From: Synechococcales cyanobacterium bin59.metabat.ball.084
GTDB taxonomy: Bacteria; Cyanobacteriota; Cyanobacteriia; Cyanobacteriales; Chamaesiphonaceae
Reading direction: 5' to 3'
NCBI GenBank assembly: GCA_013297675.1
Contig: JAAFHZ010000026.1
Span: 1 to 42,182, forward strand
DNA length: 42,182 bases
The notes below the pieces were generated by a model, which saw only the letters and a list, made by a program, of their open reading frames with translations, had not been told where the DNA came from and did no database searches. How positions within the stretch are numbered: the first letter of the stretch is position 1; each line of letters begins with the position of its first letter. Shown one piece after another: positions 15,936-24,290 of this stretch. A program made the position numbers and the translations under genes.

Positions 15936-16136
15936 ATGTCAACTAAAAAGAAAATGAAAAATGTTCCAGTTCTTTATGACGAACTTAAGACAAAACGAAC
16001 AGTCAACTTAACTGATACTGCCTGGGGCTTGTTGAAGGACAGAGCCACACAAAAAGGAATAAGTATCAGCGAACATATTGAGATCTGGGCAAAGTCTGAA
16101 GGCATTGATAATCAAAGAAGCGGAGACAGGGACTAA
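15936..16136 (+). CDS. ribbon-helix-helix-like small protein paired with TnpB
   Basis: 66 residues from ATG 15936; another in-frame ATG at 15921 is possible. After a Lys-rich start (MSTKKKMKNVPVLYDELK) comes the core KRTVNLTDTAWGLLKDRATQKGISISEHIEIWAKSEG, a beta strand followed by two helices, as in CopG/Arc-type DNA-binding proteins. The wording TVNLTDTAW..L...A..KGIS.SE is common in small cyanobacterial proteins found beside tnpB genes, to my recollection. It is divergent from tnpB across about 60 bp, so it could repress tnpB or bind the element's left end. That role is inferred. Confidence 0.65.
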   Translation: MSTKKKMKNVPVLYDELKTKRTVNLTDTAWGLLKDRATQKGISISEHIEIWAKSEGIDNQRSGDRD

Positions 16137-16155
16137 AGTCCCCCGAGCCGCTTCC

Positions 16156-16178
16156 CTCTCAGGGCTGAAGCCACTAAG
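16156..16178. repeat. direct repeat copy 2 flanking the tnpB-RHH module
   Basis: CTCTCAGGGCTGAAGCCACT plus AAG, 20 of 23 positions equal to 14371-14393. It follows the RHH-like gene by 20 bp, so the two copies bracket the 1.8-kb module. A second hairpin (GGGAC/GTCCC, 16128-16141) overlaps the RHH stop codon. Confidence 0.65.
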
Positions 16179-16327
16179 CTTCCCGCATCCCGCACTTGTA
16201 CTGTGAAATGCCACAGTAATGCCACAGTCTAGAATTCTGACTAGCTTTCCACCCCAAATTATCTATTCAACCTGCAATATAGTAGCCGATCGATCCATTT
16301 CGGAAATCAGCACAAATCGCAATTGAA

Positions 16328-19024
16328 CTAGCTTGCAGGTTTTTCAGCAGCAATTTTTTGAGTCGTGGTCTTTTTAGCTGCCACCTTCTTAGTAGTAGTT
16401 TTCTTCGCAGTAGCTTTAGCCCCAGTCGCTTTAGGGGCAGTTTTTTTAGTTCCCGTAGTTTTCGCCGCTGTCTTAGTACCCCGACCCTTCTTAGCAGGCT
16501 GCTTCGCTGCCAATAGAGTTACAGCAGTTTCTAAAGTGATATCTTCTAGAGTTTCACCTTCTGGAATTCCCACATTCACCTTGCCATGATTAATGTAGTT
16601 ACCATAAGGCCCTTCAAAAATATTGATCGGCTCATTGTCTGTGGGATGCACACCAAGTTTACGTAACGGCTCCTTAGTTTTACGACCCCCCCGCGTAGCC
16701 TTCGGCTCGGCCAGTAAGGCCACCGCCCGCTCAAAAGTCACTGTCAGCACATCATCAGTAGCCTTCAGCGATCGATATTCCTTACCGTCTTTACCCTGAT
16801 CATGCAAAATGTAGGGGCCAAAACGCCCCAAAGCCGCCTGTAACTTACCACCAGTCTCGGGATGCTCACCCAATTTGCGGGGCAAAGCCAACAGACCAAC
16901 TGCTAACTCCACCGTCACATCGGCCATTTGCACTCCCTTAGGTAAAGAACTTTGCTTGGGCTTCTTGCCATCTTCGGTTTTCACCCCCAGCTGCACATAG
17001 GGGCCATAAGGGCCAAGCTTGGCATAGATCGGCTCACCGGTTTCTGGATGATAGCCCAACACATCCATCTCACCGCTCTTTTGCTTCAACAGCAGCTCGA
17101 TCGTCTCTGGAGCTAAATCTGCTGGAGTGAGATCAGTAGGAATCGAAGCATTGCCCTGCTCCGACTCAATATAGGCACCAAATTTGCCAATTTTGATCTT
17201 CACATCTAGGTTTTCTAACTCGATCGTCCGCGCCGTTGTGGCATCGATCTGAGTTTCCTTTGCTTTTACCTGAGTTTCTAAGCCATCATCACCCAAATAG
17301 AACTTTTGTAAGTAAGGCAGCCAAGCAGTCCCACCAGTAGAAATATCATCCAGGGTCTGCTCCATCCGCGCCGTAAAACCCACATCCACCAATTCATGAA
17401 AATGATTTTCTAGTAGCGCCGTCACCGCAAAAGCCGTAAAAGTGGGCACCAAAGCATTGCTTTGCTGCATTACATAGCCCCGATCGATGATGGTGCCAAT
17501 AATGCTGGCGTAGGTACTAGGCCGCCCAATCCCTTCGCTTTCTAAGGTCTTCACCAAAGACGCTTCGGTGTATCTTGCCGGTGGTTGGGTTTGGTGATCG
17601 ATCGCGTCTAGTTTTTTACAGGTGGGCTGATCGCCTTTTTTCAGCGCAGGCAAAATAATTTCTTGATCTTCGATCGCTGCATCTGGATCATCCGAGCCTT
17701 CTACGTAAGCTCTCAGATAACCAGGGAAGTCAATGCGTTTGCCGCTAGAGCGGAAACCGGCTTTTTCGACCTGAATATCGACGATTACTTGAGTTTGACG
17801 AGCATCGGCCATCTGACAGGCTACTGTCCGCTTCCAGATCATGTCGTAGAGAGCTAGCTCTCGTTCTTTTAAACCGGTCTGCTTAGGCGTTTGAAAAGTA
17901 CTGCCCGCTGGTCGGATCGCTTCGTGGGCTTCTTGTGCACCTTTAGACTTCGTGGTGTATTGACGAGGCTGAGGGCTGAGGTACTCGGCACCATACATTT
18001 GCTCTACACAGCTTCTGGCCGCCTCGATCGCCTCAGCAGAAAGATGCACCGAATCTGTACGCATGTAGGTAATATAGCCCTGCTCATAGAGCTTCTGGGC
18101 AGTACGCATGGTATCTCTAGCCGAGAGCCGCAGCTTGCGGTTGGCCTCTTGCTGCATGGTGGAGGTAGTAAAAGGTGGTGATGGCTTGCGAGTTACGGGT
18201 TTTTCTTCTAGGTTTGCCACCATCCAGGCTTTGTCCTGTAAATCAGCTTTAAGTTTTTCGGCAGCAGCGCCATCCAGCAAAGCCACTTTTTTACCAGCCA
18301 AAAGCTGACCAGTATTTGGGTCAAAGTCAGCGCCCGTGGCTACTTTAACTCCATCCAAAGTCATTAACTTGGCTTCAAAGTCGGTTTTAACCTGTTGTAA
18401 AACCGCTTTCAGATCCCAATATTCGGCGGTACGGAAGGCGCGGCGTTGGCGCTCTTTGTTCACCACTAACCGCACAGCCACTGACTGCACTCGACCAGCA
18501 GAAAGACCGAAGGAGACTTTTTTCCAGAGCAGCGGTGAGACGGTATAGCCTACTAATCGATCGAGAATTCGGCGAGTTTCTTGAGCGTGTACTACGTCTT
18601 CATCAATTTCACGGCAGTTGCTTAGAGCTTTCTTGATCGCCTCTTTGGTAATTTCATGAAACACCATCCGCTTAGCGGGCACCCGAGGTTTGAGCAACTG
18701 TAATAAATGCCAGCTAATACTCTCCCCTTCTCGGTCTTCGTCCGTGGCCAGAATCAGTTCATCGGCATTCTTTAAAGCAGTCTTTAGCTCTTGGACAATC
18801 TTTTTCTTGTCTTTGGGAATCACGTATAGCGGCTCAAAGTCTTGTGCTACATTGATCCCTAGGTTCGACCATTTCTCTTTTTTGAACTCTGCGGGAATCT
18901 CGTCAGCAGAAGAAGGCAAATCGCGCACATGCCCCATCGAAGCCACGACTTGATAGCCATTAGGTAGAAACTTGCTGATAGTGCGGGCTTTAGTCGGCGA
19001 CTCGACAATGACAAGGGTGGTCAT
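16328..19024 (-). CDS. topA: DNA topoisomerase I (type IA)
   Basis: 898 residues. The Toprim domain (1-130) shows VIVESPTKART and the acidic ATDEDREGESISWH. The catalytic tyrosine lies in GYITYMRTDSVHLS (about residue 315), and GRPSTYASII follows near 490. The C-terminus has no Cys4 zinc fingers; instead there are TopoI C-terminal repeats (IKIGKFGAYIES, LGYHPETGEPIYAKLGPYGPYV, LGEHPETGGKLQAALGRFGPYI, LGVHPTDNEPINIFEGPYGNYI), then about 55 residues of Lys/Ala/Thr repeats (AKKTTTKKVAAKKTT) able to bind DNA. The enzyme relaxes negative supercoils. Such tails are usual in cyanobacterial and actinobacterial TopA. It is a single gene. Confidence 0.96.
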   Translation of the reverse strand: MTTLVIVESPTKARTISKFLPNGYQVVASMGHVRDLPSSADEIPAEFKKEKWSNLGINVAQDFEPLYVIPKDKKKIVQELKTALKNADELILATDEDREGESISWHLLQLLKPRVPAKRMVFHEITKEAIKKALSNCREIDEDVVHAQETRRILDRLVGYTVSPLLWKKVSFGLSAGRVQSVAVRLVVNKERQRRAFRTAEYWDLKAVLQQVKTDFEAKLMTLDGVKVATGADFDPNTGQLLAGKKVALLDGAAAEKLKADLQDKAWMVANLEEKPVTRKPSPPFTTSTMQQEANRKLRLSARDTMRTAQKLYEQGYITYMRTDSVHLSAEAIEAARSCVEQMYGAEYLSPQPRQYTTKSKGAQEAHEAIRPAGSTFQTPKQTGLKERELALYDMIWKRTVACQMADARQTQVIVDIQVEKAGFRSSGKRIDFPGYLRAYVEGSDDPDAAIEDQEIILPALKKGDQPTCKKLDAIDHQTQPPARYTEASLVKTLESEGIGRPSTYASIIGTIIDRGYVMQQSNALVPTFTAFAVTALLENHFHELVDVGFTARMEQTLDDISTGGTAWLPYLQKFYLGDDGLETQVKAKETQIDATTARTIELENLDVKIKIGKFGAYIESEQGNASIPTDLTPADLAPETIELLLKQKSGEMDVLGYHPETGEPIYAKLGPYGPYVQLGVKTEDGKKPKQSSLPKGVQMADVTVELAVGLLALPRKLGEHPETGGKLQAALGRFGPYILHDQGKDGKEYRSLKATDDVLTVTFERAVALLAEPKATRGGRKTKEPLRKLGVHPTDNEPINIFEGPYGNYINHGKVNVGIPEGETLEDITLETAVTLLAAKQPAKKGRGTKTAAKTTGTKKTAPKATGAKATAKKTTTKKVAAKKTTTQKIAAEKPAS

Positions 19025-19309
19025 AAAGGCGATGTTAAGGAGGATTGCTTATTCAAGCTGGAATAATTTTTGCAATTTGTCAAGTACTTCTTAAGAATTT
19101 TTTACAAATACCCGAGACATTGATGAAAACTAGAGTACACCAATGCTAAACATCCTTGATCTACTGCATACTGTTAAATTACCCAAGAATTGGGGCATGG
19201 TGAACTGGGGAAGATTGGCATTTACCTTTATAATTGGATGAAGTTTTGCGAATGCGTGGCTGTGTGGCCTACTCAATGTTCCTTTAGAAATTCAACTAAA
19301 ACCTTGACC

Positions 19310-19639
19310 ATGAAAAAACTGCTTCTGACATTACTGACGATGCCAACAGTTGTGGGCTTATTCCTGCCAATAGCTGCCCATGCTGGAGCCAAAATTGCCG
19401 ACTTTAGCAAGGACGATCGAGTGTTATGCGTCGATAAGCACAGCCAAAATTATTGTGTGACTCGTACAACGCCTAATGCCAGGTTAGCAAAGATGGCTAG
19501 AGATATTGGATCTAACTTTGAAGCTGGGATCGTCTTTACTGATGAAGAAAGTGAAGCAGCGGCTGCTAGATTTGGCTGTGACTGTCCTGCTTGCATTCGC
19601 GCAATCAAGCAAATTCGGCTTTTCACTGGAATTATTTAA
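19310..19639 (+). CDS. small secreted Cys-containing protein
   Basis: 109 residues from ATG 19310, chosen because it begins a signal peptide (MKKLLLTLLTMPTVVGLF, cleavage near AHA-G). A TATAAT box at 19229-19234 places transcription start after the more upstream in-frame starts. The mature protein has four cysteines (VLCVDK, NYCVTR, FGCDCPACIRA), enough for disulfides or a metal site; the CDCPAC cluster resembles a zinc or redox knuckle. I do not recognise the family. It probably functions in the periplasm. Confidence 0.6.
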   Translation: MKKLLLTLLTMPTVVGLFLPIAAHAGAKIADFSKDDRVLCVDKHSQNYCVTRTTPNARLAKMARDIGSNFEAGIVFTDEESEAAAARFGCDCPACIRAIKQIRLFTGII

Positions 19640-19740
19640 CTTATTTGTTTGGCTTTGCTGTCAGAACTGCGAGGTCGTTGAACAGAGATTCTTTATAGCT
19701 TTTGCTCTGGGATCTCGGTTAGCGACCTCCTCTTATTGGG

Positions 19741-19746
19741 TATAAT
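19741..19746 (+). promoter_or_regulatory. -10 box of the glycosyltransferase pair
   Basis: Perfect TATAAT; TTAGCG lies 16 bp upstream as a weak -35. It implies a start near 19753, which rules out a translation start at 19736 and supports ATG 19832. A 7-bp inverted repeat GAGGTCG/CGACCTC (about 19670 and 19721) lies just upstream. Confidence 0.55.
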
Positions 19747-19831
19747 TCTGGGGCAGTCTCCTGTCTGTATGCAACTTTCTTCTGTACAACTCAGCCCCAC
19801 AGAATTTTCAGTCTTGGAAGACAGCCCCACC

Positions 19832-20935
19832 ATGAAGCACATTTTATATGTTTTGCCCTATATGAATCTTGGTGGGACTGAAAAACAGGCTTTTAGTTTA
19901 ATGAATAACTTGCAGCATAAATATCATATTTCGCTGTTAGCTCCAGATGGTTTGGGGGCAAAACCATTTCGTGATATGGGGTTTCCCTATCTAGAATTTC
20001 CTCGGCTAGAGCAAAACTTTTTCGGCGGTATCATCCAGTTTCGCCAATCTTTATGGGCTATTCACCGCCAGCAGCCGATCGATGCTATTCATGTTCATGG
20101 TGCCCATGAGTTGATCTTGTTGGTGAAGCTTTTGTTACCCAGAGTCCCAATAGTTTTTACGGTGCATGGCTACCATGGTCGTCAAAGCCCGATCAGCTAT
20201 CGCCTAGCCGCCTTTTTTTGCAATTGGTTTGCCAACCAAGCTATTGTCGTTTCCCAGTCCGAATTAGAATTATTGGGAGCACACCGCCTCAACATTCATA
20301 AAACCACTTTGATTTACAATGGCGTAGCCGAAACTAAGCCAAATATGTCCCGTATTGCCGAGCTAGCCGAGCAGTTTTCTTTGAATTCAACTACTCAAAT
20401 TACGATCGGTACAGCAGCCCGACTCAGCGAGGCCAAAGGTCTAAGATATTTAATTTTGGCTGTAGCACAGTTGATCGATCGACATCCTGAGATTAAACTA
20501 ATAATTGCAGGAAAAGGGGAGCTAGAAAGCGAATTGCATCAGATGGTGATAGATCTGGGAATCTCGAAACATGTAGTATTTGCTGGATATGTAGCCGACT
20601 TACACAACTTGCTATATTTGATGAAAATTTTTGTACTGCCCTCTCTTCAAGAACCATTTGGCTTGGTTTGTGCTGAAGCAATGTCTCTCGGTAAACCAAT
20701 TGTGGGGACTAATGTGGGGGGTATTCCAGAACAGGTTATCCATGGCCTAAACGGTTTTATTGTACCCCCAGGAGATTATCGTGCTTTGGCAGAGAGTATT
20801 GATCGACTGTTGGCTGACCCAACATTGTTAGCCACTTGTGGCCAACAAGGCTATGAGCGTTATCAAGAAAAGTTTGCCTTGGCTGGAATGCTGCGCGATA
20901 CCGTAGATGTTTATGAGAAAGTCCTGCTTGAGTAA
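19832..20935 (+). CDS. family 4 glycosyltransferase
   Basis: 367 residues from ATG 19832 (HILYVLPYMNLGGTEKQAFSL is the typical N-terminal Rossmann start; the frame extends upstream past the likely promoter). The C-terminal domain has IGTAARLSEAKGLRYLI, then LIIAGKGELE, VFAGYVADL, and the nucleotide-sugar motif LQEPFGLVCAEAMSLGKPIVGTNVGGIPE (E-x7-E). GT4 enzymes are retaining transferases using UDP- or GDP-sugars, here probably for exopolysaccharide or cell-surface glycans. The next gene starts at the base after its stop, so the two are cotranscribed. Confidence 0.9.
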   Translation: MKHILYVLPYMNLGGTEKQAFSLMNNLQHKYHISLLAPDGLGAKPFRDMGFPYLEFPRLEQNFFGGIIQFRQSLWAIHRQQPIDAIHVHGAHELILLVKLLLPRVPIVFTVHGYHGRQSPISYRLAAFFCNWFANQAIVVSQSELELLGAHRLNIHKTTLIYNGVAETKPNMSRIAELAEQFSLNSTTQITIGTAARLSEAKGLRYLILAVAQLIDRHPEIKLIIAGKGELESELHQMVIDLGISKHVVFAGYVADLHNLLYLMKIFVLPSLQEPFGLVCAEAMSLGKPIVGTNVGGIPEQVIHGLNGFIVPPGDYRALAESIDRLLADPTLLATCGQQGYERYQEKFALAGMLRDTVDVYEKVLLE

Positions 20936-22255
20936 ATGCAAAACACTACCCTGCTACTGACTTTTATTAACAACTTAAGTTCGGCGATTCAGCTAGAGCA
21001 AATTCTGTCGATCGAGCCTCACCCTGATTTTACTATGCGTGGTTGGGTAGGGGAATGTGCCTTGGTAGGCAAGGCCAAAAATAAAATCTACGATATTGAT
21101 GTGCGCTGGGCGACACAAGAAACTATTTTTTACCAAAATCTGTGGGATTTTGGCTGGAATGAACAGATGCTGTTGGCCAATCGCCATCAAGAACTCCATA
21201 AGCTAATTATTTATCTCTGTGCTCCTGGAATGAAGATGATCAAATGGGGTGTACATGCAGTACCAAACCATTTTTTGATTGGGCGGAACTGGATTAGTCT
21301 TACCCATTGTTATATTCAAGATCCTCATCCATTTACTTTACCAAATCTAGATCAGCTAAATCTAGATCACAATAATACAGGTTATGCTACCACGGCCAAT
21401 TTAACCGATCGAGTTCCCACAATTCAACGAGAATTTGCTGGCGTAAGTTTATCTCTATCTCATGTACCTCAAGGTGGTCTGCGCACTAAGGGCTTATTTA
21501 AAGATGCCAATCCAACCAGGCCATTATTATCGATCGTTACAGTTGTTTATAACGGTGAGAAATATTTAGAACAAACTATTCAATCGGTCATTAACCAATC
21601 TTATGAAAACTTGGAATATATCATTATTGATGGTGGCTCCACCGATCGAACCTTAGAAATTATTGCTAAATATAATGACTACATTAATTATTGGATCAGT
21701 GAACCAGATACTGGTATTTATAATGCGATGAATAAAGGAACTAAACTAGCCACTGGCAGCCATATTTTACACCTAAATGCCGATGATTTACTGTTTGAGC
21801 CGCAGGGACTAGAGTTTTTGAATATTGCCCACTTTGAGGATAATCATATGCGCAGCATTCTCAAAGTTAATTTACAAAATGGGCGAATGACCAGAGAACC
21901 GATCGAGATGACTAAAAATAGTTTGGCAGAGCATGTTACTTATCAAGATCATTTCCTGCAAATATCCCATACCGCCATGGTGCATCCCGGCTTTATTAAT
22001 AAAATCAACGCTACCAGTATTTTTAGTGAAGAATATCAAATTTTCTCAGATACCATAATGCTGATTGAAAAGTTTAATACTGAATCCGTCAGGCTATCTT
22101 CAGTTCCGCTCTCAATTTTCCGCAGTGGTGGTGCCTCTAGTAACAATTGGCTGATTTTGATCGAAATGTGGCGAGAAATTCGCAAACAGCCTGCTATTTG
22201 GCCAAAAATTTCTCGGTGGCTTCAGTTGCAAGGGGTTTTTGCAGTCTGGAAATAG
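20936..22255 (+). CDS. family 2 glycosyltransferase with extra N-terminal domain
   Basis: 439 residues; ATG immediately follows the stop of the GT4 gene. The GT-A domain starts near residue 195: LLSIVTVVYNGEKYLEQTI, then IIIDGGSTDRTLEI and SEPDTGIYNAMNKG, with the DxD-type metal motif as LNADDLLF. This is the WcaA-like colanic acid/exopolysaccharide branch. The first 190 residues are of unknown type (contains FTMRGWVGECALVGKAKN and Trp-rich segments) and do not look like a second GT; they may bind a carrier or partner. Inverting transfer of a nucleotide sugar to surface polysaccharide is expected. Confidence 0.88.
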   Translation: MQNTTLLLTFINNLSSAIQLEQILSIEPHPDFTMRGWVGECALVGKAKNKIYDIDVRWATQETIFYQNLWDFGWNEQMLLANRHQELHKLIIYLCAPGMKMIKWGVHAVPNHFLIGRNWISLTHCYIQDPHPFTLPNLDQLNLDHNNTGYATTANLTDRVPTIQREFAGVSLSLSHVPQGGLRTKGLFKDANPTRPLLSIVTVVYNGEKYLEQTIQSVINQSYENLEYIIIDGGSTDRTLEIIAKYNDYINYWISEPDTGIYNAMNKGTKLATGSHILHLNADDLLFEPQGLEFLNIAHFEDNHMRSILKVNLQNGRMTREPIEMTKNSLAEHVTYQDHFLQISHTAMVHPGFINKINATSIFSEEYQIFSDTIMLIEKFNTESVRLSSVPLSIFRSGGASSNNWLILIEMWREIRKQPAIWPKISRWLQLQGVFAVWK

Positions 22256-22305
22256 CTTGATTTAGCTGGCAACATCATCAGGGTGATTTTCGCTGTCAGT
22301 AGCTA

Positions 22306-22698
22306 TTAATCTTGAATATATTCAGTGCTATTCACCAAGCACGTTTCGGCTCTTTGAAACTCCCGTCCTAAATAGGCAGCATGATCGAACATGGTAACGG
22401 GGCAAGCTCCTTGTTCAAAAATAGCCACACAGAGTTCTTTGGCGGTGCGGCCAGTGAATACCTGCTCCGATGGTCGATCGACTTTGCCTTTGGCCGGAAT
22501 AACCTTGCCAGTTTTGGGATCTACCGCTAAGCCCCGATCGTCGATTACATTCCCAAAATGCTTGGCACAAATGGTTTTAGCCGCAGCATCCACATAAATA
22601 ATAAAATATCCACCAGGATCAAGGTTTATGTGGCGGTTAGAAAGCAGGCGATCGATTTCGGTGATCGCTTTTAAGTCGTTGGATTTAGTGATAGGCAT
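22306..22698 (-). CDS. DUF4346 domain protein
   Basis: 130 residues from ATG 22698; a TTG 30 bases upstream is the alternative. It shows LDPGGYFIIYVDAAAKTICAKHFGNVID, then GRTAKELCVAIFEQG and HAAYLGREFQRAE. This pattern occurs as a single-domain cyanobacterial protein and as a C-terminal extension near tetrahydromethanopterin methyltransferase-like or pterin-binding proteins. Function is unknown. It is soluble, with two or three cysteines (CAKHF, ELCVAI, GACPV). Confidence 0.7.
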   Translation of the reverse strand: MPITKSNDLKAITEIDRLLSNRHINLDPGGYFIIYVDAAAKTICAKHFGNVIDDRGLAVDPKTGKVIPAKGKVDRPSEQVFTGRTAKELCVAIFEQGACPVTMFDHAAYLGREFQRAETCLVNSTEYIQD

Positions 22699-22781
22699 AG
22701 GGAAAACGGGGAAGGTCTGTATCAACAAATAACATATTTTTCAGACACTGTGCCAATTGCTGTACTAATCTCAGCTCCAAT

Positions 22782-23513
22782 TCAGGCTTTGGTGAAAAAT
22801 AATAAATGCTGCTGAGGCAAAAGATCCTCGGTTTTTTGCCAGGTAAGACCCACGGCTGCCAACTCACGACGAATCTGTTTTTGGGTAGTTTTGTGATGGG
22901 GTTTGATAAATACTAGTGGATCTTCACCGCGATATTCGGTTAGAACAACTCTTCCTCCAGGCTTTAATGCGGCCACAATGTTGGTCATCACTTCTTGCGG
23001 AAAGTTGAATTCGTGATAGGCATCAACCATTAAGGCCAAGTCGATGCTATTGGTAGACAAGCCAGGATTTTGTTCGTTGGTAGCCAACTGAGGGCGAATG
23101 TTGGTAATTTTTTCTCGATCGACTCGCTTTTGCAGTAGATCAATCATTTCGGGCTGAAGATCGATCGACAGCACTTGACCCTGAGGTACTTGCTGGGCGA
23201 GAAGCTGCGAAATATAGCCGGTGCCCGCCCCTACATCGGCCACGGTATCGGTGGGGTTGAGACCCAGTGCGGCCACCATTTTCTCGGGCTGTTCTTCCTT
23301 GGCTCGATCGGCTCTTTCTAGCCACTCTGCGCCGGTGTACCCCATTACTTGGGCAATTTCTCGCCCCATATAGACTTTGCCGGTGCCATCGAAGCTGGGC
23401 TGACGGTAGCTATAGAATTTTGATTGGATGAGGGCAAATCCTGGAGCCATGGCGAGCTGCCAGCAAATTGCTAAGGTGAGTAAGAATTTTAGCGGGGTTA
23501 GAGACATCAACAT
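22782..23513 (-). CDS. class I SAM-dependent methyltransferase with N-terminal export-like segment
   Basis: 243 residues. SAM motif I is VADVGAGTGYISQLL (about residues 90-104), followed by acidic SIDLQPEMIDLL, then ALMVDAYHEF (motif IV-like) and LKPGGRVVLTEYRG. The first 27 residues (PLKFLLTLAICWQLAMAPGFA) look like a signal peptide or membrane anchor, unusual for an enzyme that needs cytosolic SAM. Similar proteins, with the segment YMGREIAQVMGYTGAEWLER, are found in cyanobacteria and planctomycetes. Substrate unknown. If the N-terminus is only an anchor, the enzyme may act on a membrane lipid or quinone. Confidence 0.82.
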   Translation of the reverse strand: MLMSLTPLKFLLTLAICWQLAMAPGFALIQSKFYSYRQPSFDGTGKVYMGREIAQVMGYTGAEWLERADRAKEEQPEKMVAALGLNPTDTVADVGAGTGYISQLLAQQVPQGQVLSIDLQPEMIDLLQKRVDREKITNIRPQLATNEQNPGLSTNSIDLALMVDAYHEFNFPQEVMTNIVAALKPGGRVVLTEYRGEDPLVFIKPHHKTTQKQIRRELAAVGLTWQKTEDLLPQQHLLFFTKA

Positions 23514-23635
23514 AAGCCTAAATTACTTTGAATTAATGGTAGTGGATTCTTTGGGAAAAGGCGGCAATTGGATATTTTTGAATTTAGAATTGCTGAAACT
23601 GATGCGGATCGATTCGGGAAGATCGCTGGAGCTGG

Positions 23636-23641
23636 TATAAT
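23636..23641 (+). promoter_or_regulatory. extended -10 box of purN
   Basis: TATAAT preceded by TGG (extended -10 pattern TGnTATAAT). It implies transcription from about 23648 and thus excludes the upstream in-frame TTG at 23568 as the purN start. Confidence 0.55.
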
Positions 23642-23666
23642 TCTGCCCACCTGTTTGGAGATCGTC

Positions 23667-24272
23667 ATGGATTGTTTAGTTGCCCCGAGTTTGCCGATAG
23701 TCCCCGATCGATCTAGCAACTTACGACTGGGGATTATGGCTTCGGGGAGTGGGAGTAACTTTGCCGCAGTGGCTGAAGCCATTGCCACTGGTCAACTACC
23801 GGCCAAAATCGCTGTGCTAATTTACAACAATCCTCACATTAAGGCTTTGGAATATGCTGCCCAATATCAGATTCCTGCGGTTTTTCATGATCATCGGGGA
23901 GTAGAACGAGGCGCTTTAGATAGGGCAATCGTCCAAACCATGCAGGAGTATCAAGTGAACTGCGTAGTGATGGCTGGTTGGATGCGGGTGGTGACACCGG
24001 TATTAATTGATGCCTTTCCCGATCGAATTATTAATATTCATCCCAGTTTGCTGCCCAGCTTTCCAGGAATTAAGGCGATCGAACAAGCCTTGGCAGCCAA
24101 AGTAAAAATCAGTGGTTGTACCGTTCACTTGGTTCGCCCAGTAGTAGACAGCGGCCCGATCTTAATCCAAGCAGCAGTACCAGTATTGCCAGATGATACT
24201 GTCGAGACACTCCATGCCCGGATTCAAATTCAAGAACACCGCATTTTACCGGCGGCTTTAAAGTTACTCTAG
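23667..24272 (+). CDS. purN: phosphoribosylglycinamide formyltransferase (GART)
   Basis: 201 residues from ATG 23667, with GGAG 6 bases upstream. The substrate loop is LGIMASGSGSNFAAV; catalytic motifs are NIHPSLLPSFPG (Asn and His) and the family HLVRPVVDSGPILIQAAVPV segment, in which the catalytic Asp is present. It transfers a formyl group from 10-formyl-tetrahydrofolate to GAR in purine synthesis. The N-terminal 20 residues before the Rossmann start (MDCLVAPSLPIVPDRSSN) are an extension. It is a single gene, convergent with the FHA-cyclase gene. Confidence 0.95.
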   Translation: MDCLVAPSLPIVPDRSSNLRLGIMASGSGSNFAAVAEAIATGQLPAKIAVLIYNNPHIKALEYAAQYQIPAVFHDHRGVERGALDRAIVQTMQEYQVNCVVMAGWMRVVTPVLIDAFPDRIINIHPSLLPSFPGIKAIEQALAAKVKISGCTVHLVRPVVDSGPILIQAAVPVLPDDTVETLHARIQIQEHRILPAALKLL

Positions 24273-24290
24273 AGTCCGGCTATAGAGAGT

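Noticed and set aside
16190-16230. Tandem ATGCCACAGT repeat near the TnpB module
   Set aside because: Only two 10-bp copies, no relation to element ends; too short to interpret.
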